This document shows, one piece after another, positions 54,257 to 61,584 of a DNA stretch of 64,000 nt (positions within the stretch are counted from its first letter, which is position 1; each line of letters opens with the position of its first letter). The stretch is from Pseudocitrobacter corydidari (GTDB taxonomy: Bacteria; Pseudomonadota; Gammaproteobacteria; Enterobacterales; Enterobacteriaceae): the NCBI RefSeq assembly GCF_021172065.1, contig NZ_CP087880.1:1340583-1404582 (forward strand), written 5' to 3'. The notes beneath the pieces were generated by a model, which was not told the DNA's origin, ran no database searches, and worked only from the letters and a program-made list of their open reading frames with translations. Made by a program: the position numbers and the translations under genes.

Positions 54257-54320
54257 TGTTTCATCCTTTAATAAATAATTATCTCAAGTGTTCATTAGCG
54301 ATAATAAAAATCGCAAGTAT

Positions 54321-55535
54321 TTACCAATTCCACAACGTGCCATCTTCAAGGCGCGCTACCGGCAAGTACGCCGGATCATACGGGTATTTCGCAGCCAGCT
54401 TTTCATCAAACTCAATACCCAGTCCTGGCTTCTCACCCGGATGCATGTAGCCGTTATCGAAGGTCCAGTTATGCGGGAAGACTTCAAGCATTTGCTCGGA
54501 ATAGCCCATATATTCCTGCACGCCAAAGTTCGGCACCCACAGGTCGAAATGCAGTGCCGCGGCCATGCATACCGGTGAAAGGTCGGATGGACCGTGCGAG
54601 CCGGTGCGCACCTGATAAAGTGACGCGAAATCAGCGATGCGACGCATCCCCGTAATACCGCCAGCATGAGTAATCGTGGTGCGAATATAATCGATTAACT
54701 GCTCTTCAATCAGCTGCTTACAGTCCCAGATACTGTTGAAGACTTCACCGACGGCAATTGGCGTTACCGTATGCTGACGAATCAGGCGGAAACATTCCTG
54801 ATTTTCAGCCGGAGTGGGATCTTCCATCCAGAACAGGCGGTAATCTTCCACGCTTTTACCGAAGCGCGCGGCTTCAATCGGCGTCAGGCGATGATGCATG
54901 TCATGCAGCAGGTGTTCGTCAAAACCGAACTTGCTGCGCACGGCATCAAACAGCTTCGGCGTGAAGTCGAGGTACTTTTCAGTTGACCACAGCTGCTCTT
55001 CCGGCCATTGCCCTTTGGTGGCCGGTTCGTAGGCCAACCCTTTCCCTTTCGACATGCCATAGGTCGTTTTCATACCCGGCACGCCACACTGCACGCGAAT
55101 CGCTTTGAAGCCCATCTCTTTGTGGCGAGCGTAATCTTCGAGCACGTCATCAATGGTGTGACCTGTGGTGTGGCAATAAACCATCACGCCTTCACGCGAC
55201 GCACCACCCAGCAGTTGATAAAGCGGCATGTTCGCGGCTTTTGCTTTGATATCCCACAACGCCATATCTACAGCGGAAATCGCCGACATCGTAACCGGGC
55301 CACGACGCCAGTACGCGCCTTTATAGAAAAACTGCCAGATGTCTTCGATGCGGTGCGCATCTCGGCCAATCAGCTGGGGGCACAGGTGATCTTTTAGATA
55401 AGAGGCAACGGAAAGCTCACGCCCGTTCAGCGTGGCATCGCCGTAGCCTACAAGGCCCTCAGACGTGGTGATTTTCAACGTGACAAAATTTCGTCCCGGG
55501 CAGGTAACAAAAACTTCAGCTCCTGTGATCTTCAT
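54321..55535 (-). CDS. rspA: RspA, enolase-superfamily hexonate dehydratase
   Basis: A 404-residue enolase-superfamily protein nearly identical to E. coli RspA (starvation-sensing protein). Metal ligands follow the mannonate dehydratase subgroup: [24 protein letters not shown] and AVGEVF; a late [20 protein letters not shown] is conserved. Related enzymes dehydrate D-mannonate or D-gluconate, often slowly. The ATG at 55535 follows AAGGA; a TTG at 55541 overlaps. E. coli has rspB next; here a TRAP transporter takes its place, which favours a catabolic role on imported aldonate. Confidence 0.93.
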   Translation of the reverse strand: MKITGAEVFVTCPGRNFVTLKITTSEGLVGYGDATLNGRELSVASYLKDHLCPQLIGRDAHRIEDIWQFFYKGAYWRRGPVTMSAISAVDMALWDIKAKAANMPLYQLLGGASREGVMVYCHTTGHTIDDVLEDYARHKEMGFKAIRVQCGVPGMKTTYGMSKGKGLAYEPATKGQWPEEQLWSTEKYLDFTPKLFDAVRSKFGFDEHLLHDMHHRLTPIEAARFGKSVEDYRLFWMEDPTPAENQECFRLIRQHTVTPIAVGEVFNSIWDCKQLIEEQLIDYIRTTITHAGGITGMRRIADFASLYQVRTGSHGPSDLSPVCMAAALHFDLWVPNFGVQEYMGYSEQMLEVFPHNWTFDNGYMHPGEKPGLGIEFDEKLAAKYPYDPAYLPVARLEDGTLWNW

Positions 55536-55593
55536 CTTCAATCCTTACATCTCATCGGTTAATGGCGCTAAATTACACATCTGAGCCACTACC

Positions 55594-55609
55594 ATACAAG
55601 TATTATGAT
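55594..55609. promoter_or_regulatory. Operator-like motif upstream of rspA
   Basis: ATACAAGTATTATGAT, 59 bp before the rspA start, resembles ATACAATTTATTGTGAT in front of ydfI. The ATACAA half fits the FadR-type GntR style expected for RspR. Assignment is tentative. Confidence 0.4.
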
Positions 55610-55632
55610 CAAAAAATGACTATCGAGATCAC

Positions 55633-55660
55633 AAAAAAAGGGCGCTGTAAGTAAGCGCCC
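55633..55660 (-). terminator. Terminator after higBA
   Basis: GGGCGCT and AGCGCCC form a 7-bp stem; read leftward it is followed by seven U residues. A second hairpin, TACGCAC-TCTT-GTGCGTA, lies between it and the higA stop. Confidence 0.85.
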
Positions 55661-55684
55661 CTTTGGTACGCACTCTTGTGCGTA

Positions 55685-56053
55685 TCAAACACCAATTAGA
55701 CTCTGAAGTGGAATGCCAAGCTGAGTATGTAACCGCCGTATCATCGGTAGGGTCAAATTTCGTGTACCTGCGAGAACTTCATAAACGCGATTAGATTTAC
55801 CAATCGCAGGCTCCAGATCTTTAATACTGAGCCCTTGCTGTTCCATCCGAAACTTGATCGCCTCAATGGGATCGGGAGGCGCTATTGGATACTGTTTCTT
55901 CTCATACTCTTCAATGAGAAGGCACATCACCTCGAAATAATCCCCCTCAGGAGTCCCTTGCGCGGGTTCATTGTCAAACATGGGTGAAACAGTACGAAGC
56001 GCAGCCTCATAATCTTCTTCGTTCCTGATGGGTTTTAGTTGCATATTCATCAT
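55685..56053 (-). CDS. higA: HigA-type antitoxin
   Basis: A 122-residue antitoxin with a C-terminal Xre helix-turn-helix (about 70-118: GLSIKDLEPAIGKSNRVYEVLAGTRNLTLPMIRRL). The N-terminal half, rich in acidic residues, should cover the toxin. Its start overlaps the toxin stop by 4 bp, and toxin-first order is typical of higBA. It probably represses the module by binding the palindrome ahead of higB. Confidence 0.9.
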   Translation of the reverse strand: MMNMQLKPIRNEEDYEAALRTVSPMFDNEPAQGTPEGDYFEVMCLLIEEYEKKQYPIAPPDPIEAIKFRMEQQGLSIKDLEPAIGKSNRVYEVLAGTRNLTLPMIRRLHTQLGIPLQSLIGV

Positions 56054-56352
56054 TCAAGCTCCACGGTCTCTGCATCAATCTTGTCGTATTCCCGATGAGT
56101 GCCAAGAAATTTGACGAACATCCATCCCCGTTGGTATGCAATAGCAACAATCAATCGATAGTCATTGCCTTTGATATTAAATACGACCCTGCGATTCTTT
56201 AGTATGCTTGCCGTTCTGTATTGTTCCTTAATCTCTGCGGGTGTCTTCCAGTCCGCCTGGCTTGCCTCATCAACCCAGGCCCTTAACGGCTGCTCAGAAT
56301 CAGGATTCGCCGTCCAAAAATCCTTTAACGTCTTAAGGGAGATGATTTTCAT
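56050..56352 (-). CDS. higB: HigB-type mRNA interferase toxin
   Basis: A 100-residue RelE-fold toxin of the HigB family that cuts mRNA on the ribosome. ILKNRRVVFNIKGNDYRLIVAIAYQRGWMFVKFLGTHREYDKID is the family core, with basic residues and the C-terminal His-x-x-Tyr typical of HigB. The ATG at 56352 is chosen; a TTG at 56382 would place the operator within the gene. The pair lies between rspA and ynfA, where E. coli has other genes. Confidence 0.9.
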   Translation of the reverse strand: MKIISLKTLKDFWTANPDSEQPLRAWVDEASQADWKTPAEIKEQYRTASILKNRRVVFNIKGNDYRLIVAIAYQRGWMFVKFLGTHREYDKIDAETVELE

Positions 56353-56364
56353 ATGACCATAATA

Positions 56365-56379
56365 GTCCCATTTTGGGAC
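56365..56379. promoter_or_regulatory. higBA operator palindrome
   Basis: GTCCCA-TTT-TGGGAC, a perfect inverted repeat 12 bp before the higB start, is the natural site for autoregulation by HigA. Confidence 0.7.
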
Positions 56380-56416
56380 CAAGGCAATGCGGGAATTTTA
56401 ATCACATTAAATAACG

Positions 56417-56743
56417 CTACCCCCGCCCCCATCCCGCCACAATAATCAGCATGCCGCAGAACGCTACGCCCGCGCCTGCCCAGTCATACATTGAGAGTTT
56501 GACGCCATCCACCACCCGCAGCCAGATAAGTGCGGTGAGAATATACACACCTCCATACGCGGCATAGACTCGCCCGCTGGCGGTCGGATGCAGGGTCAAC
56601 AGCCAGACAAACATCGCCAGCGCCAGTGCGGCGGGAATCAGCAGTAGCGGCGTTGCGCCGCGTTTTAACCATAACCACGGTAGATAGCAGCCCAGAATTT
56701 CACACAGCGCCGTCGCAAAGAAAAGTAAGGATGTTTTTAACAT
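56417..56743 (-). CDS. ynfA: YnfA, small multidrug-resistance-like protein
   Basis: A 108-residue membrane protein with four helices (UPF0060). [22 protein letters not shown] and the end [17 protein letters not shown] match E. coli YnfA; the conserved Glu in ALCEILGCY corresponds to the proton-coupling acid of SMR pumps. Relatives expel cationic compounds in some tests. It is a lone gene divergent from ynfB, as in E. coli. Confidence 0.94.
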   Translation of the reverse strand: MLKTSLLFFATALCEILGCYLPWLWLKRGATPLLLIPAALALAMFVWLLTLHPTASGRVYAAYGGVYILTALIWLRVVDGVKLSMYDWAGAGVAFCGMLIIVAGWGRG

Positions 56744-56883
56744 TATTGTCGCAGCGTTAAGATAGGTTTAACGATGATACGGGATAATCCGCTGAAGACG
56801 ACCCTGTTTTTCTCGTGGGTATGCCGCCGAAACGAGTTGTAGTAAACTCTTAAAAGTATTTAGTTACGCCAAAGGAATCTGCA

Positions 56884-57225
56884 ATGAATATGACATCTGG
56901 CAAACGCCTGTGCCTGACGGCGATGCTGGCGCTGAGCGCTATTATGTATACGGCGTCGGCCTCTGCTAACACCAGCAAACTGATTATTGAATCGGGTGAT
57001 AACGCTCAGACGCGTCAGGATGCGGCGATGGATAAAGAGCAGTGGAACGATACCCGTACGCTGCGTAATAAGGTGAACAATCGCGTTGAGAAAGAGTGGG
57101 ATAAAAAAGATGCCGCTTTCGATTCACGCGATAAATGCCAGCAGAGCGCTAACGTGAACGCGTACTGGGAACCCAATACCCTGCGCTGCCTTGACCGCCG
57201 CACGGGCCGCGTCGTTAATCCCTAG
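56884..57225 (+). CDS. ynfB: YnfB, DUF1283 secreted protein
   Basis: A 113-residue protein with signal peptide ([18 protein letters not shown], cleavage about residue 28) and a mature part with two Cys in [28 protein letters not shown], probably a disulfide in the periplasm. It matches E. coli YnfB. Function unknown. AAGGA precedes the ATG. Confidence 0.93.
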   Translation: MNMTSGKRLCLTAMLALSAIMYTASASANTSKLIIESGDNAQTRQDAAMDKEQWNDTRTLRNKVNNRVEKEWDKKDAAFDSRDKCQQSANVNAYWEPNTLRCLDRRTGRVVNP

Positions 57226-57244
57226 TTATTAACCTCTAGTAGTT

Positions 57245-57264
57245 GGGCGCGTTTGCGCCCTTTT
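57245..57264 (+). terminator. Terminator after ynfB
   Basis: GGGCGC-GTTT-GCGCCC followed by TTTT, 20 bases past the ynfB stop. Confidence 0.85.
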
Positions 57265-57302
57265 CCCCTGTTTATCCCATAGTCAGCCTGAAAGGATTTC
57301 AC

Positions 57303-57863
57303 ATGAGTGACGCCAGTAACGTCAGACTTCGCCCGCTCGAGCGCGAAGACCTCCGCTTTGTCCACCAGCTCGATAACAACGCCAGCGTCATGCGCTACTG
57401 GTTTGAAGAGCCCTACGAAGCGTTTGTTGAACTCTCCGATCTCTATGACAAGCACATTCACGATCAAAGCGAACGTCGCTTTGTGGTGGAGTGCAACGGC
57501 GAGAAAGCGGGCCTGGTCGAATTAGTCGAAATTAACCATGTTCACCGCCGCGCGGAATTCCAGATTATTATTTCGCCGGAGCATCAGGGTAAAGGGTTAG
57601 CCTCGAAAGCCGCAAAACTGGCAATGGATTACGGCTTTACGGTGCTTAATCTGTATAAGCTTTATCTGATTGTCGATAAAGAAAACGAAAAAGCGATTCA
57701 CATCTATCGCAAACTCGGTTTTATGGTGGAAGGCGAGCTGATTCACGAATTCTTTATCAACGGCGAGTACCGCAACACCATCCGCATGTGTCTGTTCCAG
57801 CATCAATATATGGCGATGCACAAGACACCGGCACCTGGGTTGCTGAAGCCGACGGCTCAATAA
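57303..57863 (+). CDS. speG: Spermidine N-acetyltransferase
   Basis: A 186-residue GNAT enzyme that acetylates spermidine and spermine at N1 or N8, relieving polyamine toxicity. [34 protein letters not shown] at the start and [25 protein letters not shown] (acetyl-CoA loop QGKGLA) match E. coli SpeG. The ATG at 57303 follows AAAGGA; a frame to 57243 crosses the ynfB terminator. Its stop overlaps ynfC's by 7 bp, tail to tail. Confidence 0.96.
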   Translation: MSDASNVRLRPLEREDLRFVHQLDNNASVMRYWFEEPYEAFVELSDLYDKHIHDQSERRFVVECNGEKAGLVELVEINHVHRRAEFQIIISPEHQGKGLASKAAKLAMDYGFTVLNLYKLYLIVDKENEKAIHIYRKLGFMVEGELIHEFFINGEYRNTIRMCLFQHQYMAMHKTPAPGLLKPTAQ

Positions 57864-58567
57864 TAGTCGATCACATTTTTAATCGTATAACGGAGCGTGA
57901 CCGCCGGGTTCACGCTCATATCTATCACTTCAAGGTCGCAGCTAACCGGATTATCATGCCGGTCATAATCACAACTCTGTTTTACGTTGCCAACCGGCTG
58001 TTTATTCAGCAGGCTGACTGAGGTGTAATCAAGCTTTTTACGCGGGTCATCTGACGGTGTAGATAATATCGCCAGCGTATTTCCTTTCGTCAGCGACGTT
58101 TTACCCAACGGATATCCCTCGCTGTCATACTGATAATTGACTTCACGCTCTTTGCTGATTGATTTCACCACAAAGCCATCGTCGTTAGTTTCCCAGGCTA
58201 CGCCCGCAGAAGGTAATTCCGCAAGCTGACATTTTCCCTGCAACCGCACGCGTTTTTCCTGGGTCATGCCGTCGACGTAATAGTTGGCATCCAGCACCAG
58301 CGTCGCACCGGTGTTATTTTCCAGATCGTGAAACTCCAGCACGTCGAAACAGCCCTCTTCGGACATCTGCCCGCTAACCCGCTTCGCCACCTCGCCTTTC
58401 TCATTCATTAGCGTCTGGCTAAAATCTTTTACCGGCCCGCGTAGCGGATCGAAATCGAACTCATTAGAAAAGCTCGCCATTTCCGGGGAAAATGCGGCGG
58501 GCGAGTCATTTTTATCGCAGGCTGCAAGTAGCGCTATGAATGGGGTCAGCAACACAAGTCTCTTCAC
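57857..58567 (-). CDS. ynfC: YnfC lipoprotein (UPF0257)
   Basis: A 236-residue predicted outer-membrane lipoprotein matching E. coli YnfC. GTG start at 58567 after AAAGGAT gives a short signal ([16 protein letters not shown]) with the lipobox LAAC near residue 17. [29 protein letters not shown] begins the conserved part. Function unknown. A longer frame from 58597 would place basic residues before the GTG and lacks a ribosome site. Confidence 0.92.
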   Translation of the reverse strand: MKRLVLLTPFIALLAACDKNDSPAAFSPEMASFSNEFDFDPLRGPVKDFSQTLMNEKGEVAKRVSGQMSEEGCFDVLEFHDLENNTGATLVLDANYYVDGMTQEKRVRLQGKCQLAELPSAGVAWETNDDGFVVKSISKEREVNYQYDSEGYPLGKTSLTKGNTLAILSTPSDDPRKKLDYTSVSLLNKQPVGNVKQSCDYDRHDNPVSCDLEVIDMSVNPAVTLRYTIKNVIDYY

Positions 58568-58668
58568 GCCGGGATCCTTTTTGGGGAATTTTCTCAATCA
58601 TATTAGCAAATACAGTTATTTACACTAGCTTTGCTATACTTGATTTACATTTCAAAAAGGAGATTGCC

Positions 58669-58938
58669 ATGAGATCTTCACGCTGGTTACTCGCGTTACT
58701 GTTGGCCGGAGCCGCTGTGCCCGCGCTGGCTGCCCCTGACTCATGTGAACGTGTCAGGAGTGATATTCAACAAAAAATCATCAACAACGGCGTAGCCGAA
58801 AGCGCGTTTTCTCTGGATATTGTGCCTAACGATCAGGCCGACCAGTCAGGCGCTCAGGTCGTAGGCCACTGCGCTAACGATACCTTTAAAATCATCTATA
58901 CCCGCAGCGATAACACCCCTTCCAGCGACGCACAATAA
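58669..58938 (+). CDS. ynfD: YnfD, DUF1161 secreted protein
   Basis: An 89-residue protein with signal peptide (LLALLLAGAAVPALA, cleavage about residue 21), then a conserved pair of Cys (DSCERV and GHCAND). It matches E. coli YnfD. The family is linked to envelope function but not defined. AAAAGGAG precedes the ATG. Divergent from ynfC. Confidence 0.92.
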   Translation: MRSSRWLLALLLAGAAVPALAAPDSCERVRSDIQQKIINNGVAESAFSLDIVPNDQADQSGAQVVGHCANDTFKIIYTRSDNTPSSDAQ

Positions 58939-58958
58939 CATCGTAGCTGTCATCAAAT

Positions 58959-58985
58959 ATTATCCCTGGTTTGACCGGGGATAAT
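58959..58985 (+). terminator. Terminator after ynfD
   Basis: ATTATCCC and GGGATAAT are arms of a stem that extends inward by GG/CC, followed by TCTTT. Confidence 0.75.
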
Positions 58986-59081
58986 TCTTTCCTACCCCTT
59001 AATATGTATGATCCTCTCACCATTAGCCGGTATTTAATTTCGCATTGAAATTAATTAGACAAAATAATAATGGAGTGAGCG

Positions 59082-61517
59082 ATGTCAACAACGGAATCTC
59101 CCGCCGGGATAAGCCGACGGACGCTTATCAAATCCTCAGCCGCAGGCTCACTGGCCCTGGTCGCTGGGGGATTATCTCTTCCTTTTGCCTTACGTCCCGC
59201 CGCCGCGGCGGTTTCATCCGCGAATCAGCCCGAAGACAAAGTCGTTTGGGGCGCCTGCTCCGTTAACTGTGGCAGCCGCTGCGCTTTGCGTCTGCACGTG
59301 CGCGATGATGAAGTGTACTGGGTTGAAACGGATAACACCGGTGATGATGTGTATGGCGATCACCAGGTGCGCGCCTGCCTGCGCGGACGCTCGATTCGCC
59401 GCCGAATCAATCATCCGGATCGCCTTAATTATCCCATGAAGCGCGTAGGTAAACGCGGCGAAGGTAAATTTGAGCGCATCAGTTGGGATGAAGCGCTGGA
59501 TACCATCAGCAACAGCCTGAAAAAAGTGGTACATGAATACGGCAACGAAGCGGTGTATATCAACTACACCTCCGGGATCGTCGGCGGCAATATTACCCGC
59601 TCCTCGCCCTACGCCTCGTTGGTCGCCCGCCTGATGAACTGCTACGGTGGTTTTTTGAGCCACTACGGTACCTACAGTACCGCTCAAATCGCGGCGGCCA
59701 TGCCCTACACCTACGGGTCAAACGAAGGCAATAGCACCTCCGATATCGAAAACACCAAACTGGTGGTGATGTTCGGCAATAATCCGGCGGAAACGCGTAT
59801 GAGCGGCGGCGGGATTACTTACTTCCTTGAACAAGCGCGTGAACGCTCAAATGCGCGCATGATCGTTATCGATCCTCGTTATACCGATACCGCTGCGGGC
59901 CGGGAAGATGAGTGGATCCCCATTCGTCCCGGCACCGATGCAGCGCTGGTGGCGGGTATCGCCTGGGTGCTGATTAACGAAAATCTTGTTGATCAGCCTT
60001 TCCTTGATAAATATTGCGTCGGGTACGATGAGAAAACCCTGCCAGAAGATGCGCCTGCCAACGGCCATTATAAGGCTTACATTCTCGGCCAGGGCGAGGA
60101 CGGTATTGCCAAAACACCGCAGTGGGCTTCGCATATTACTGGCATTCCGGCAGATCGCATTATTCAGCTCGCCCGTGAGATTGGCACGGCCAAACCCGCG
60201 TATATCTGCCAGGGCTGGGGGCCGCAGCGTCAGGCGAATGGCGAGCTCACTTCCCGGGCAATTGCCATGCTGCCCATTCTCACCGGTAACGTGGGTATTA
60301 ACGGCGGCAACAGCGGCGCGCGAGAATCGACCTACACCATTACTATCGAACGTATGCCGCTGCCGGAAAACCCGGTGAAAACGCAAATCTCCTGCTTTAG
60401 CTGGACGGATGCCATCGACCACGGTCGGGAAATGACCGCCCTGCGCGATGGTGTGCGCGGCAAAGATAAGCTCGATGTGCCGATTAAGTTCATCTGGAAC
60501 TATGCGGGCAACACCATCACTAATCAGCACTCTGACATCAACCGCACCCATGACATTTTGCAGGATGAGTCGAAGTGCGAAATGATTGTGGTTATCGAGA
60601 ACTTTATGACCTCATCGGCGAAATACGCCGATATTCTGCTGCCAGACCTGATGACCGTTGAACAGGAAGACATTATTCCCAACGATTACGCCGGGAATAT
60701 GGGCTATCTGATTTTCATCCAGCCCGCCACCGCGCCAAAATTTGAGCGTAAACCTATCTACTGGATCATGAGCGAAGTGGCCAAACGTCTGGGCCCGGAT
60801 ATCCACCAGCGCTTCACCGAAGGGCGCACACAGGAAGATTGGCTACGCTATCTTTACGCCAAAATGGAAGCCAAAGACCCGGCGCTGCCGTCTTATAATG
60901 CATTGAAAAAAATGGGGATTTATAAGCGTAAAGATCCGAATGGCCACTTTGTCGCCTATAAAGCCTTCCGCGACGATCCTCAGGCGAACCCGCTGAAAAC
61001 GCCGTCCGGAAAAATTGAGATTTACTCCAGCCGTCTGGCGAAAATCGCCAACAGTTGGGAGCTGCAAAAAGATGAGGTCATCAGCCCGCTTCCCGTTTAC
61101 GCCTCCACTTTCGAAGGCTGGGACGACCCGAAACGCAGCCAGTTCCCGCTTCAGCTGTTTGGCTTCCACTATAAAGCCCGCACACACTCCAGCTATGGCA
61201 ACGTCGATGTCTTGCAGGCCGCGTGTCGTCAGGAGGTGTGGATTAACCCGGTCGACGCCCAGCCGCGCGGGATTGCTAACGGCGATATGGTGCGCGTCTT
61301 CAACGATCGTGGTGAAGTGCGTCTTCCCGCAAAAGTCACCCCGCGCATTCTGCCTGGCGTCAGCGCTATGGGCCAGGGCGCGTGGCACGACGCCAATATG
61401 GCGGGTGACAAAATCGACCACGGCGGCTGCGTAAATACCCTCACCACTCAGCGCCCCTCTCCGCTGGCGAAAGGTAATCCACAACACACCAATCTGGTGC
61501 AAGTCGAAAAGGTATAA
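59082..61517 (+). CDS. ynfE: DMSO/selenate reductase-type molybdoenzyme YnfE
   Basis: An 811-residue molybdopterin enzyme exported by the Tat pathway (signal SRRTLIK, residues about 11-17, then a hydrophobic stretch to about 45). The 4Fe-4S site is CSVNCGSRC with a later ACLRGRS. MFGNNPAETRMSGGG and the C-terminal molybdopterin dinucleotide-binding region (FHYKARTHSSYGN) are typical of the DmsA family. E. coli YnfE and YnfF take part in selenate reduction with YnfG and YnfH under anaerobic, FNR-controlled conditions. An inverted repeat separates it from ynfF. Confidence 0.95.
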   Translation: MSTTESPAGISRRTLIKSSAAGSLALVAGGLSLPFALRPAAAAVSSANQPEDKVVWGACSVNCGSRCALRLHVRDDEVYWVETDNTGDDVYGDHQVRACLRGRSIRRRINHPDRLNYPMKRVGKRGEGKFERISWDEALDTISNSLKKVVHEYGNEAVYINYTSGIVGGNITRSSPYASLVARLMNCYGGFLSHYGTYSTAQIAAAMPYTYGSNEGNSTSDIENTKLVVMFGNNPAETRMSGGGITYFLEQARERSNARMIVIDPRYTDTAAGREDEWIPIRPGTDAALVAGIAWVLINENLVDQPFLDKYCVGYDEKTLPEDAPANGHYKAYILGQGEDGIAKTPQWASHITGIPADRIIQLAREIGTAKPAYICQGWGPQRQANGELTSRAIAMLPILTGNVGINGGNSGARESTYTITIERMPLPENPVKTQISCFSWTDAIDHGREMTALRDGVRGKDKLDVPIKFIWNYAGNTITNQHSDINRTHDILQDESKCEMIVVIENFMTSSAKYADILLPDLMTVEQEDIIPNDYAGNMGYLIFIQPATAPKFERKPIYWIMSEVAKRLGPDIHQRFTEGRTQEDWLRYLYAKMEAKDPALPSYNALKKMGIYKRKDPNGHFVAYKAFRDDPQANPLKTPSGKIEIYSSRLAKIANSWELQKDEVISPLPVYASTFEGWDDPKRSQFPLQLFGFHYKARTHSSYGNVDVLQAACRQEVWINPVDAQPRGIANGDMVRVFNDRGEVRLPAKVTPRILPGVSAMGQGAWHDANMAGDKIDHGGCVNTLTTQRPSPLAKGNPQHTNLVQVEKV

Positions 61518-61525
61518 CGCGTTTT

Positions 61526-61549
61526 GCCCGAGTGTCTTTTGGCTCGGGC
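61526..61549 (+). terminator. Intercistronic hairpin between ynfE and ynfF
   Basis: GCCCGAG and CTCGGGC form a 7-bp stem, followed by GTTTTAATT. It lies in the 67-bp gap inside the ynfEF unit, and may lower ynfF expression or stabilise the ynfE message. Confidence 0.7.
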
Positions 61550-61584
61550 GTTTTAATTATGGAAAAGCAAATAAGTGAGTCACT

